Assembly (NCBI RefSeq): GCF_004015185.1 | Contig: NZ_CP025746.1 | Span: 1,054,001-1,118,000, forward strand | DNA: 64,000 nucleotides | Reading direction: 5' to 3' | DNA from: Clostridium manihotivorum | GTDB taxonomy: Bacteria; Bacillota; Clostridia; Clostridiales; Clostridiaceae | In this document: positions 36,720 through 46,315 of the stretch, piece after piece | Layout of the letters: every line of letters begins with the position of its first letter | Position numbering within the stretch: position 1 is the stretch's first letter | Notes under the pieces: generated by a model | What the model was told of the DNA's origin: nothing | Database searches by the model: none | What the model saw: the letters and a program-made list of their open reading frames with translations, nothing else | Program-made: the position numbers and the translations under genes

Positions 36720-37301
36720 ATGGAATTCTTCATAAAAAGAAAAGAAAGAATAATTTTAACAGCAATTGAGATTATAAGTGAATTAGGGTTTCAAGGACTA
36801 GCAACTAAGGAAATATCGCAAAGACAGGGGATTTCCGATGGAACTTTATATAAGCATTTTAGAAATAAGGATGAAATTATATTAGGTATATTAGATTATT
36901 TTTCAAAGTTTGATGATAGTATAAGACAATCAATTGAATTAAGTAATTTTTCAGCTAAGGAAAGTATAAGGTTTTTTGTAAAGATGCGTATAGAGTATTA
37001 CGAAAATTATCCAGCTATCACTGCAGTGGCAGAGCTACATGAGACCTTCAAGCATGAAAGTGAAGAAATTAAAAAAAGAAATAAAGATATTTTTGAGGAT
37101 AGATATAAATTAATCATGCATTACATAGAGAAAGGTAAGAAGAATGGAGAGTTTCGAGTGGAAGTAGATAGTGAAGCTTTAACCGATATGATCCTAGGTT
37201 CTAGTAGAGAAGCTATATTGAAATGGAGATTAAATGATTATAATTTCCCTTTAAAGGATAGAGTTATGAATACAATAGATATGATTTTGAAATATAGCTA
37301 A
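36720..37301 (+). CDS. TetR-family regulator
   Basis: 193 residues. HTH at about 12-55: IISELGFQGLATKEISQRQG followed by ISDGTLYKHFRNKDEI. The C-terminal half is typical of AcrR/YcdC-like members. RBS GAGG. The GCGAGTA/TACTCGC palindrome over its own promoter implies autorepression. The only gene near enough to be co-regulated is the CheY-like gene 31 bases downstream. Confidence 0.88.
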   Translation: MEFFIKRKERIILTAIEIISELGFQGLATKEISQRQGISDGTLYKHFRNKDEIILGILDYFSKFDDSIRQSIELSNFSAKESIRFFVKMRIEYYENYPAITAVAELHETFKHESEEIKKRNKDIFEDRYKLIMHYIEKGKKNGEFRVEVDSEALTDMILGSSREAILKWRLNDYNFPLKDRVMNTIDMILKYS

Positions 37302-37332
37302 TAATACTAATTATAGATAGGAAGGTGTACTT

Positions 37333-37686
37333 ATGAAAAAAATTTTAATTGTTGATGATGCTGCTTTTATGAGAATGACTCTTAAGGCAATACTTGAGAG
37401 AAATGGCTTTGAAGTAGTAGGAGAAGCGGTAAATGGTGTTGATGCAGTAAATAAATATATGCTTTTAAAGCCTGATATTGTAACTATGGATATAACAATG
37501 CCAGAAATGGACGGGGTTGAAGCTTTAGCAGAGATTAAAAAGAAAGACCCAGCTGCAAAGGTTGTAATGATATCAGCGTTAGGACAAGAAACCTGGGTTA
37601 AGAAAGCTGTTATGTTAGGTGCAAAAGGTTTTGTGGTAAAGCCATATAAGGAAGAGTATGTTGTGGAAACTTTAAATAAACTATAA
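37333..37686 (+). CDS. CheY-like single-domain response regulator
   Basis: 117 residues, a lone receiver domain. Acidic pocket DD in ILIVDDAAF, phosphoacceptor Asp in TMDITMPEMDG (residue ~53), Thr/Ser in MISALGQ and Lys in VVKPYKEE. No output domain. No chemotaxis or kinase genes are near, so its partner is unknown. Preceded by GGAAGG. The IS1182-type element begins immediately after its stop codon. Confidence 0.9.
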   Translation: MKKILIVDDAAFMRMTLKAILERNGFEVVGEAVNGVDAVNKYMLLKPDIVTMDITMPEMDGVEALAEIKKKDPAAKVVMISALGQETWVKKAVMLGAKGFVVKPYKEEYVVETLNKL

Positions 37687-39559
37687 GGGAGTGTCGCGAA
37701 ATGATTAATTTTTAATCAGGAGCGATGCTCCTTTTCGGCTTAAAGAAAGAAATATCCACAAAATTGAAATATCAAATCAATTTTGTGGATATTTTTGAAT
37801 TTTAAACGCACTTAAACAAACCTAGCGACCAGGTTCCATAATTAGGCAGTAGGTTTTAGTTCATGAAGATGTTTTTGAGTTCTTCCATTTTGTATTTTTG
37901 AATGTAATTTATTAATGTTATAGCCAATACAAAGTAAAATAAATTCAGTTTTAACACTAATTTTTCCACGTGTTAAAAATCTATTGAATTCATAATCACT
38001 TTTAAGAACGCCAAATGCTCCTTCGACCTGAATAGATCTATTCATTCTTAATTTAGTTCCAAATTCAGTTGTAATATTTCTATAAGATACTTCACGCTTT
38101 TCAACAAAAGTTTTTGACACTTGCATCTTTCTATTTCCTTTTGCTTTCGTGCACTTCGATTTATGAACGCAGTTTTCACAGCTTTCACACTCATAAATAG
38201 TAACTTCTGATTTGTATCCACTGGCGGATCTTCTATGAGTAATCGAAGTAGGGAGTAACTTTCTATTGTTATTGCAGACATAAAAATCTGATTCGGCATC
38301 ATATTTCATATTTTCTCTCTTGCTTATATCATTTTTAAAACTTCTTTTTTTCCATTTCTCATAAGTTTGAGGCTTTATGTATGGAATCTGATTATTGGAT
38401 TCTAAAAACAAATAATTCTCTTCGCTTTCATAACCAGAATCTGCAATTACATTATGATATTTATGACCAGTTTTCTCTTCCATATTATTAAGCATAGGTA
38501 TTAATGTTGATATGTCATTTCTATCATCAAATATTCCGACGCCGGTTACGTATTCACTTTCGACTCCGATTTGTACATTATATGCCGGTTTTAATTGTCC
38601 ATTTCTCATATGATCGTCTTTCATTTGCATGAAAGTTGCGTCTGGATCAGTTTTAGAATAACTATTTCTATTTGAAAATATAGTTTTGCTGAAATTATAT
38701 TTTTCTTGTCTCTCTTTATATTCCGATAGTTGTTCTGTCCATTTCTGAATTTTAGTTTTTCTTTTACCTATCCCGTAAACAAATTCTATGTTTCTATTCT
38801 CTTTTTCATGTAAAAGCCATTGAAGTATTTTATCAATATCAACTATCAATGTTTCTTTTTCGATACTAAATTCTTTCAGTTCCTCAAGGTTGATATTTTT
38901 AACAAGAGTAAGAATTTTATCAAACATTTTCTCTTCATTCTTGTAAATAGCTTTCTTCCAAACAAAAGTATATCTATTGGCATTCGCTTCGATCTTAGTA
39001 CCATCAATAAATACATTTTCAAATAATATTTCATTATGATTAGCTAAATAATTAACTTGCTGATAAAATAAATCTTCAATCACTTCGTCTGATAGATACT
39101 CTTTACGAAATCTACTAATTGTAGTATGATCAGGTGCTTTGCATCCTTTTAATAGCCACCTGAAATTTATATCTCTTTTACATGATTTCTCTATTTTTCT
39201 GCTTGAATATATATTTTGAGAATAAGCATAAGATATTATTTTGAACATGATTTTTGGTTCCACTGCCGGTTTTCTTCCGAAGGAAGAGTACGCCTTATAC
39301 AACTTTCTATAATTTAATCCCTCCAATACATGGCTTAGCAAGCGGACTGAATCATCTTCAGGTATCAAGTTTTCTAAGTTTAATGGTAATACAAGTTGAA
39401 AATCATCATTAAACTCGGTATAATTTTTATTGTATGATTTAGTTAGTAGCATAATTTAATTATACAATTAATGTGAGTTCTTCGGAATTCACATTTTTTT
39501 ATTTCGGCAAAAAAATTGGCTGCTACCAAACTAACTATGTTAGTTTTGCAACAGCCCCA
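37687..39559. mobile_element. IS1182-type insertion sequence, intact
   Basis: Imperfect ends GGGAGTGTCGCGAA (37687-37700) and the complement of GGGGCTGTTGCAAA (ending 39559) flank one complete transposase gene. Its left end touches the TAA of the CheY-like gene. No obvious target duplication. A different lineage from the copy at 7.7 kb. Confidence 0.85.
37842..39452 (-). CDS. IS1182-family transposase
   Basis: 536 residues, full-length DDE transposase. N-terminal FQLVLPLNLENLIPEDDSVR and KIEKSCKRDINFRWLL, catalytic-domain segments FIDGTKIEANANRYTFVWKK, VIADSGYESEENYLF, cysteine motif CESCENCVHKSKCTKA, and C-terminal RMNRSIQVEGAFGVLKSDY. No frame damage seen, so potentially active. Confidence 0.93.
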   Translation of the reverse strand: MLLTKSYNKNYTEFNDDFQLVLPLNLENLIPEDDSVRLLSHVLEGLNYRKLYKAYSSFGRKPAVEPKIMFKIISYAYSQNIYSSRKIEKSCKRDINFRWLLKGCKAPDHTTISRFRKEYLSDEVIEDLFYQQVNYLANHNEILFENVFIDGTKIEANANRYTFVWKKAIYKNEEKMFDKILTLVKNINLEELKEFSIEKETLIVDIDKILQWLLHEKENRNIEFVYGIGKRKTKIQKWTEQLSEYKERQEKYNFSKTIFSNRNSYSKTDPDATFMQMKDDHMRNGQLKPAYNVQIGVESEYVTGVGIFDDRNDISTLIPMLNNMEEKTGHKYHNVIADSGYESEENYLFLESNNQIPYIKPQTYEKWKKRSFKNDISKRENMKYDAESDFYVCNNNRKLLPTSITHRRSASGYKSEVTIYECESCENCVHKSKCTKAKGNRKMQVSKTFVEKREVSYRNITTEFGTKLRMNRSIQVEGAFGVLKSDYEFNRFLTRGKISVKTEFILLCIGYNINKLHSKIQNGRTQKHLHELKPTA

Positions 39560-39872
39560 TTTTCATTTATGCTATATTTAAAGCTTGTTTATGTAATGTA
39601 CTTTAACGGCACTAGAATATGAAGGTGGTCAAATATGCCTTGTTGGAATTACATGAACTTTTTAACAGAAAAGAAAAATTAGATTCGTACGATAATAGTA
39701 CTATGCGTTTAGAAAAAATACGAAATTTAATAAGGAAATTAAATACATTAAAAAAAGTTTAATGTTAATAGACATAATTTTTCATATGCATTATAATTAT
39801 TATTGATATTATGAAATTAATGTCAAAAAATAAATAAAATTGTCTTATAGGAAGGAGGCTTTGTGTTCTGAT

Positions 39873-42827
39873 ATGAAAAAAATGAAAAGTAGTAGAGTAA
39901 AGCGTATGGTTTTTATTATTTTCTTAATTGTAATATTCATATACAACATAAGTCTATCTTCTAATAGTACCTTTATAAAAGCAGAGCAACAGCCCAAAAA
40001 TATTTTGTTAATCAATTCCTATGATAGTACATATACCTGGACATTACTACAAACAAATGGTATTTTAGAAACCTTTAAGACTTCTTATCCAAATTCTAAG
40101 ATATATGTAGAATATATAGATTGGAAGAACAACCCCTATAGTGAAAATTTAGACAAGTTTAAAGACATCATTAAGTATAAATATTCCAATAAGAAAATAG
40201 ATTTGGTTATGACAACTGATGATGCTGCACTAAACTTTTCTATAAAAAATAGAAGTGAGATTTTTGGAGATATTCCAATAGTATTTTCAGGAGTTTATGA
40301 AGAAACAATACCGGAAATAATTAAGGAATCCAATAATACATATGGAGTAATAGAAAAAATAGATGTAGAGGACACAATAAAAGCTGCATTAAATATATAT
40401 CCAATTGCAAATAAGATATACGTGGTTCATGACAATACAGAGTCAGGGACAGCATCCTTTAAAGAAGTTAAAAGTGCAGTGAGTAAGTTAGGAATTAATA
40501 TAAATTTAGATTCTATTAACAATATTGATTTATATGACTTTAATACAGCCTTGCCGAATATTGATAAAAACAGCATCATTTTAATGACCACTTATGCTAG
40601 AGACAGCACAGGTAGAACAGTTCAGCATGAAGAGGTAGCATACTACCTAAGTAAAAGGATAGAAGTTCCTATATTTACTGTTTATGAAACAGGACTTAAT
40701 CATGGAGCCCTTGGCGGTAGTGTACTAAGTGGTGAGAGGCATGGGAGGAGCGCTGCTGAGATTGCAATTAAGATCATAAATGGAGAAAAAATCAGTAAGA
40801 ATATATTAGGAGCTAAGGGATCAGTTAGAGGTATTTATGATAATCAAGTAATGAAAAAGTTTGGTATAGGTTTGGATAAGATACCTAGGGGAAGTGAGGT
40901 AATAAATAAGGATTTCTCTTTTTATGCTTCATATAAACATCTAGTATGGATAATAACAGGAATCATTAGTTTATTGATTATATTCATAGTAATCTTAATG
41001 AGAAACGTAGTAAGAAGGAAAAAAGCTGAAAATAAATTAATAGAAAGTAATTATCAATTATCTGAGATATACGAAGAGTTGTCAGCTTCAGATGAGGAGC
41101 TTAGAGATCAATATATTAAGTTAGAGGAAAGTCGAGATCTTATACAGAAGAATGAAGAAATGTATAGAATTATCTTTGAAACCGCTAACGATGGTCTTTG
41201 GGAGATTGACTTAGAAACTGGTGAAAGATATTTCTCAGATAGATGGCATGAGATTTTTGGACTTACTAGAAGTGAAGTCAAAACCATGGAAGATTGGTTT
41301 AGTATAGTTCATCCAGAAGATGTTTTAGTAGCTCGGGGTGTTATATATGATATTATTTCTGGAGCTTTAGAAAGCTTTTCCTGTGATTATAGGATAACAA
41401 GTAAGGATGGAGACTATAAGTGGATTCATGCTATTGGAAAAGTAATAAGAGATAATCATGGAAGATCATTTAAGTTAGTGGGATCTCATTCGGATATACA
41501 CGAGAGAAAGCTTCAGGAAGAGCAAATCAGACAAATGGCATTCTTTGATTCACTTACAGGGTTGCCTAATAGGGTAGAAATCGCTAATAACTTTGATAAT
41601 TTAGTGAAGAATAATAATAAAAACATAGCTGTGATATTTATGGATATAGATAATTTTAAAAATATTAATGATTCCTTTGGTCATACAGTTGGAGACGATC
41701 TGCTTATCGAAGTATCGAAAAGAATTAAAAACTTTACTAGAGATAGAGGAATAGTAGCCAGACTAGGAGGAGATGAGTTTTTAATATTATTACCTAATAT
41801 AGACGATAAGGGGGTTAATGAGTATATTAGTAATTTATCTAATAGACTAGAGGCTAAGATAATAATAAATGGAATAAAAGTTATAGCTTCAGCAAGTTTT
41901 GGAGCTGCAGTTTATCCAAGAGATGGAGAGAATTTTGAGGATCTTCTGAAGAATTCTGACACTGCCATGTACAAGTCTAAGGAAGTTGGTAAAAGGACCT
42001 TTACTTTTTTTGAAAAATGGATGAATGATAATATATTAGAAATGGTTATAATGGAAAATCAATTAAGAACTGCTTTAGAAAAAGATGAATTTATATTACA
42101 TTATCAACCAAAGATTTCACTTAAGGATTCAAGGATTGAAGGCTTTGAAGCTTTGATAAGGTGGAATAGTGAGTTATTAGGTTTTGTTTCTCCATTAAAG
42201 TTCATCTCTTTGGCAGAAAAGACAGGTTTAATCATAGAAATAGGACAATGGGTTTTAGAGAAATCCTGTGAATTTATTGAGAAAATACATAGCTTAGGCT
42301 ACAAGGATATAAGTGTTTCGGTAAATGTATCAGTAGTACAATTGCTACAGGATGACTTTATATCTATGGTGGAGGATGTTATTTCTAAGTATGATATCCA
42401 ATCTAAATTTATAAACTTGGAAATTACTGAGTCTATACTTATGGAGTCAATAGATAAAAATATTTCTAAATTAAATAAGCTTAAAGAAAAATCTATAAGT
42501 ATATCTCTAGATGACTTTGGAAAGGGATACTCTTCACTTACTTATTTAAAAGATATGCCTTTTGATGTTTTGAAGATAGACAAGGTGTTTATAGATGAGC
42601 TAAATGCAGAGAGTATAAGTAGCTCAAATGAAAGCATAGTAGGGATAATAATACAACTAGCTCATCATATGGGACTAAAGGTTGTTGCTGAAGGCGTGGA
42701 AACAGAAGAGCAGTATCTATATTTGTCTAAGCAACACTGTGATATTGTCCAAGGTTATTTTATATCAAAGCCTTTACCAGAAAACCAAATAGCAGACCTG
42801 TTAAAAAGGTATAATGCTATAAATTAA
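39873..42827 (+). CDS. Membrane GGDEF-EAL protein with ABC-type substrate-binding sensor domain
   Basis: About 984 residues. Order: membrane segment (~8-27); extracytoplasmic ABC-substrate-binding-like domain (~35-310, ILLINSYDSTYTWT); second membrane helix (~358-378); coiled coil; PAS (~429-545); GGDEF (~555-715, intact RLGGDEFLILL, no RxxD inhibitory site); EAL (~735-975, with FEALIRW, LDDFGKGYSSL and VAEGVETEEQ, all needed for phosphodiesterase). Both making and cleaving c-di-GMP are plausible. Start uncertain: the GGAGG lies 14 bases before the ATG, and a TTG at 39861 is very close to it. The gap 39560-39872 shows only a 47-codon frame without a ribosome-binding site. Confidence 0.9.
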   Translation: MKKMKSSRVKRMVFIIFLIVIFIYNISLSSNSTFIKAEQQPKNILLINSYDSTYTWTLLQTNGILETFKTSYPNSKIYVEYIDWKNNPYSENLDKFKDIIKYKYSNKKIDLVMTTDDAALNFSIKNRSEIFGDIPIVFSGVYEETIPEIIKESNNTYGVIEKIDVEDTIKAALNIYPIANKIYVVHDNTESGTASFKEVKSAVSKLGININLDSINNIDLYDFNTALPNIDKNSIILMTTYARDSTGRTVQHEEVAYYLSKRIEVPIFTVYETGLNHGALGGSVLSGERHGRSAAEIAIKIINGEKISKNILGAKGSVRGIYDNQVMKKFGIGLDKIPRGSEVINKDFSFYASYKHLVWIITGIISLLIIFIVILMRNVVRRKKAENKLIESNYQLSEIYEELSASDEELRDQYIKLEESRDLIQKNEEMYRIIFETANDGLWEIDLETGERYFSDRWHEIFGLTRSEVKTMEDWFSIVHPEDVLVARGVIYDIISGALESFSCDYRITSKDGDYKWIHAIGKVIRDNHGRSFKLVGSHSDIHERKLQEEQIRQMAFFDSLTGLPNRVEIANNFDNLVKNNNKNIAVIFMDIDNFKNINDSFGHTVGDDLLIEVSKRIKNFTRDRGIVARLGGDEFLILLPNIDDKGVNEYISNLSNRLEAKIIINGIKVIASASFGAAVYPRDGENFEDLLKNSDTAMYKSKEVGKRTFTFFEKWMNDNILEMVIMENQLRTALEKDEFILHYQPKISLKDSRIEGFEALIRWNSELLGFVSPLKFISLAEKTGLIIEIGQWVLEKSCEFIEKIHSLGYKDISVSVNVSVVQLLQDDFISMVEDVISKYDIQSKFINLEITESILMESIDKNISKLNKLKEKSISISLDDFGKGYSSLTYLKDMPFDVLKIDKVFIDELNAESISSSNESIVGIIIQLAHHMGLKVVAEGVETEEQYLYLSKQHCDIVQGYFISKPLPENQIADLLKRYNAIN

Positions 42828-42864
42828 AAATAAACCGAGTATTGCTTTTACTATAGGTTAAGAT

Positions 42865-42898
42865 AATTGCTAATGAACATGATCATTAGCAATTTTTT
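42865..42898 (+). terminator. Terminator of the GGDEF-EAL gene
   Basis: AATTGCTAATGA (42865-42876) and TCATTAGCAATT (42883-42894) form a perfect 12-bp stem, then TTTT. Confidence 0.9.
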
Positions 42899-42974
42899 AC
42901 TGTTAATGGAATCATATTTTTTTTGTTATCTAAGCCTACGAATATTAAGGGTAGACAGTAAAAAAGTAGGAGCA

Positions 42975-43063
42975 TGCCACCTGCCAGAATTTGCCTATAT
43001 ACGTTCAGGAAGGGCAGATGTGCAAAAAAGTAACTAAAGAAAATCGATTTAGCAATTTTTTTA
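42975..43063 (+). repeat. Repeat family B, copy 3
   Basis: CCTGCCAGAATTTGCC, TTCAGGAAGGGCAGATG and TTTAGCAATTTTTTTA occur in the same order as in the copy at 12261-12382. It ends about 35 bases before the dinB promoter. Confidence 0.7.
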
Positions 43064-43099
43064 CCGTCTAGGAAGCGATAATAATATAAAATACAGTGC

Positions 43100-43124
43100 A
43101 AACATGTGTTCTTTTTGATATAAT
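43100..43124 (+). promoter_or_regulatory. LexA-like box and -10 element of dinB
   Basis: AAACATGTGTTC (43100-43111) differs by one base from the GAAC-N4-GTTC SOS box of Firmicutes; TATAAT at 43119-43124 follows. Position over the promoter spacer suits SOS control. Confidence 0.55.
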
Positions 43125-43174
43125 AGTTATATTGTCTAATTTATATAGAGCCTTTTCAGATGGAGGGATTATTT

Positions 43175-44224
43175 TTGGATAGCAGAATAATTCATGTTGA
43201 TATGGATGCCTTTTTTGCATCAGTAGAGATATTGGATAATCCAAGATTAAAGGGTAAGCCGGTTATAGTGGGAGGAACTTCTAATAGGGGTGTGGTAGCA
43301 ACATGCTCTTATGAAGCCAGACGTTTTGGAGTAAAAAGTGCAATGCCTATCTTTATGGCCAAGGAACTATGTCCAAATGCTGTTTTTCTTAAACCTAGAT
43401 TTGGCAGATATAAGGATATATCAAATAATATATTCAACATTTTTCGCAGCATAACTCCTTACATAGAGCCATTAAGTATTGATGAAGCCTACTTGGATGT
43501 AAGTCATATAAAACAAGATCCTGTGGATATAGCTAATAATATAAAAAATAGGGTTAGAAATGAGATAGGATTAACACTATCTGTTGGTATATCCTATAAT
43601 AAGTTTTTGGCTAAACTTGCTTCGGATTGGAATAAACCTAATGGATTAAAAATAATAAATAAAGATATGGTTCCAAAGATTTTGTTTCCATTACCGATAA
43701 ATAAGATATACGGACTTGGATCAAAGTCAGTTAAGAAGCTTAATAATATAGGAATATTTACCGTTGAGGAACTGTATAGGCTTCCAGAGGATATATTTGT
43801 CGAGTATTTTGGTAAGTTTGGTCATGAAATTTATGATAGAATAAGAGGTATAGACAACAGAAAGGTTATAACATCCAGAGAAAGAAAGTCTATTGGGAAG
43901 GAAACTACTTTGAGAACTGATACTAATGACTTTATTGAACTTAAAGAGTATATTAAAGAGTTTTCTAGCGAGATAAGTTCTATTCTCAAAAATAGAAACT
44001 TTAGTGCAAGGACTATTACGTTAAAAATTAAGACAGCCTCATTTATGAATCATACTAAGAGTAGAACATTGAATATATATATAAATGAAGAAAAAGACTT
44101 GTATAAAGAAGCACTAGATATATTAGAAGGTATGGAATTAGAAGAAAAGATAAGATTGATAGGATTATCAGTTTCATCTTTGAAAGAAGGGACTATAGAA
44201 CAAATGTCTTTTTGGAGTAAATAA
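43175..44224 (+). CDS. dinB: DNA polymerase IV (Y family)
   Basis: Translesion polymerase. 349 residues with palm motifs HVDMDAFFASVE and LSIDEAYLDV, thumb HhH (INKIYGLGSKSVKKLNNIG) and a little-finger domain. The TTG at 43175 is taken as start because GGAGGG is seven bases upstream; ATG 43160 would overlap that site. The C-terminus (EQMSFW) resembles the beta-clamp-binding end QxxLF-type. Confidence 0.92.
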   Translation: MDSRIIHVDMDAFFASVEILDNPRLKGKPVIVGGTSNRGVVATCSYEARRFGVKSAMPIFMAKELCPNAVFLKPRFGRYKDISNNIFNIFRSITPYIEPLSIDEAYLDVSHIKQDPVDIANNIKNRVRNEIGLTLSVGISYNKFLAKLASDWNKPNGLKIINKDMVPKILFPLPINKIYGLGSKSVKKLNNIGIFTVEELYRLPEDIFVEYFGKFGHEIYDRIRGIDNRKVITSRERKSIGKETTLRTDTNDFIELKEYIKEFSSEISSILKNRNFSARTITLKIKTASFMNHTKSRTLNIYINEEKDLYKEALDILEGMELEEKIRLIGLSVSSLKEGTIEQMSFWSK

Positions 44225-44320
44225 GTTTGTAGAGTCTATAAATATTAAATAATGGCGATAATTATTATAGGAGATATGGATTTTACAAGGATAAGTTTCT
44301 TGGGAAGGGGATTATTATAT

Positions 44321-44893
44321 ATGGAACACAATTTAAATATACAAAACGGAGCTTTATTTCATAGTGACTCAATTAAGATAGAGGCTTCACCATTTGAAGT
44401 TTTATCTAGTTTCGGTGTAAGTGAAGATGATGTTGTGGCAGATATTGGATGTGGAAAGGGTAATTTTACTATACCCTTAGGAAAGTTAATCAGTAAAAAC
44501 AAAATCTATGCTCTAGATGTATCTGAAAAGATGCTAGATGAAGTAGATAAAAGGGCTATGTTTAGCGAACTAAATAATATTATAACTATAAAAACTGATG
44601 ATGATAATCTTAAATTGGAGTCGGCTTCAATTAACTTTGCATTATTATGTGATGTTATTCAAGAAGTACAAGATAAAAAAGTTTTCTTAGCTGAGGTAGG
44701 TAGGATATTAAAGGCTAATGGAAAGCTAGCTTTCTTCAATCATTCAATGGAATGCGAAGAGCATCAAGTAAAGACGAGAGATTTGATTTCTATAGATAGC
44801 GCTAAGGATCTACTAGCTAAAGCTGGTTTTAACATAGAGAAGATTTATAATTTTAGCCAGTCAACCTATGGAATATTAGCAGTAAAAATGTAA
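44321..44893 (+). CDS. Class I SAM-dependent methyltransferase
   Basis: About 190 residues with SAM-binding motif I VVADIGCGKGNFT, motif II acidic residue in YALDVSEKML and IKTDDDNLKLES. Closest in appearance to the UbiE/Methyltransf_11 group; substrate unknown. The start is uncertain: ATG 44321 (GGAAGGGG upstream) is preferred, with ATG 44276 and 44252 as alternatives. Lies 28-97 bases after dinB and may be read from the same transcript. Confidence 0.78.
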   Translation: MEHNLNIQNGALFHSDSIKIEASPFEVLSSFGVSEDDVVADIGCGKGNFTIPLGKLISKNKIYALDVSEKMLDEVDKRAMFSELNNIITIKTDDDNLKLESASINFALLCDVIQEVQDKKVFLAEVGRILKANGKLAFFNHSMECEEHQVKTRDLISIDSAKDLLAKAGFNIEKIYNFSQSTYGILAVKM

Positions 44894-44951
44894 TCTTAAT
44901 AAATACTTAGATGAATAGAACTTTATCACATACGGATAAAAAATCACATAT

Positions 44952-44988
44952 AAAAAATCGCTAACATAAATACAGTTAGCGATTTTTT
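44952..44988. terminator. Bidirectional terminator
   Basis: AAAAAATCGCTAAC pairs with GTTAGCGATTTTTT; it serves the methyltransferase and the convergent transglutaminase gene. Confidence 0.9.
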
Positions 44989-45015
44989 ATATTATTTCAA
45001 TTCTATAAAACCTTA

Positions 45016-46293
45016 TTATTTATAACTTACGAAGAATTCCATTACGTTTGAATTTTGATCGTAACTATAAGAGAAGCCCTTGGAGCTATTTATGTTCTTC
45101 AATTCTGGGTGTTTAGAGATAACATCCACTAAAGCACTAGGAGAAAATGTATTAGTGTCATAATTGCTTGTCTTACATATTATAGTGGTTTTACTTTTTG
45201 CAAGTCCATCATATATGATACTGTAAAAATCATTCTTGTTGTTAGCTAATAGATTATTAACTTTAAAATAGTTTGCAGCAGTGCTTGTAGCTGCAGGATA
45301 GTTGTTTCTATTCCAGCTATGATCTCTTGATATCTGACTATCAGTTATATTAAAGTAATTATAGCTTAAAAGGTTACCTGAGGATGATATAGGATCATCA
45401 AAGGTTGAATCTAATTGATAATAAGCACCGTTTATATTAACAAGATTCCAAGCGTGAGGCACTCCATTAGCAGTACCGGTAACTATCTTAGTTGACACAC
45501 CAGCTGCATTTAATAGTCTATACATAGCCTCAGAGTACCCTTGGCATACAGCAACCTTCTTAAAGAAAACGCCGTAAGCGGTAAAGGAATCATCAGGTAA
45601 TGTGTTGGCTTCAAGGTTTTTAGAATCATATACTGTATTGTTTACAACATAGTCATGCAAGGCTACTTCTTTTTGAAAATCATTCATTCCTTGTTTTATC
45701 ACGGAACTGACAACAGATTGGACCTTTGAATTAACCGCTGCTATCTGAGACATAAAGCCATCCTTGCCAGCTTTATAGTTAAAGTGCAGAACTACAATGT
45801 TTCCAGTGGTATTATACTGAACATTTGATAAATAGCCAGCATATCCGGTTTCACTAGCTACTCTTAATGCGTAATCTGATATATCCTCATTGATTGAAAG
45901 CTTTGATAAATCTACAGATATATCAGTTCCAGTTTCAATGCTTTTCTTTATTGCTTCATATAAAGAAGATTCAGATGACACATTGGCTTTAGTGGCATTA
46001 CTTGTCTTTATACTTGTAGATTTACTTGATGTTACTGACTTGACTGCAGAAGCTCCACTATTTTTTTCACCAGAAGCTTGAGAATTTGAATTTTTTCCAT
46101 TAGAACTAGTGTTACTGCTTTTTGACGAAGTAGTAGAAGATGAAGTTCCAGTAGGAGGTTCATATTTTATTACATTAGGCTCACTGCTAACAGGAGTACT
46201 GGTTACCACCGCTTCTACTTTAGTACAACCAGACAATGCTACGCTTAGAGTTATTATAGCGCAAATCATAAGAGAAAGTTTTTTTGTATTCAT
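45016..46293 (-). CDS. Transglutaminase-like lipoprotein
   Basis: 425 residues: signal peptide with lipobox ALSGC (Cys ~22), Ser/Thr/Asn-rich linker (residues ~45-105), then a transglutaminase-core domain with catalytic Cys in VAVCQGYSEAMYRL (~250), His in VPHAWNLVN (~278) and Asp in YQLDSTFDDP (~294). The triad is complete. Such surface proteins may be proteases or cross-linking enzymes. The adjoining CorA gene ends 22 bases upstream of it, on the same strand. Confidence 0.88.
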   Translation of the reverse strand: MNTKKLSLMICAIITLSVALSGCTKVEAVVTSTPVSSEPNVIKYEPPTGTSSSTTSSKSSNTSSNGKNSNSQASGEKNSGASAVKSVTSSKSTSIKTSNATKANVSSESSLYEAIKKSIETGTDISVDLSKLSINEDISDYALRVASETGYAGYLSNVQYNTTGNIVVLHFNYKAGKDGFMSQIAAVNSKVQSVVSSVIKQGMNDFQKEVALHDYVVNNTVYDSKNLEANTLPDDSFTAYGVFFKKVAVCQGYSEAMYRLLNAAGVSTKIVTGTANGVPHAWNLVNINGAYYQLDSTFDDPISSSGNLLSYNYFNITDSQISRDHSWNRNNYPAATSTAANYFKVNNLLANNKNDFYSIIYDGLAKSKTTIICKTSNYDTNTFSPSALVDVISKHPELKNINSSKGFSYSYDQNSNVMEFFVSYK

Positions 46294-46315
46294 AAACAGC
46301 TCACCCCTTCAATTT

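Noticed and set aside
39619-39762. 47-codon frame between the IS1182-type element and the GGDEF-EAL gene
   Set aside because: Plausible composition but no ribosome-binding site and no recognised family; possibly a remnant.
42886-43101. Minus-strand 71-codon open frame
   Set aside because: It covers repeat B and a terminator, without an RBS or family match.
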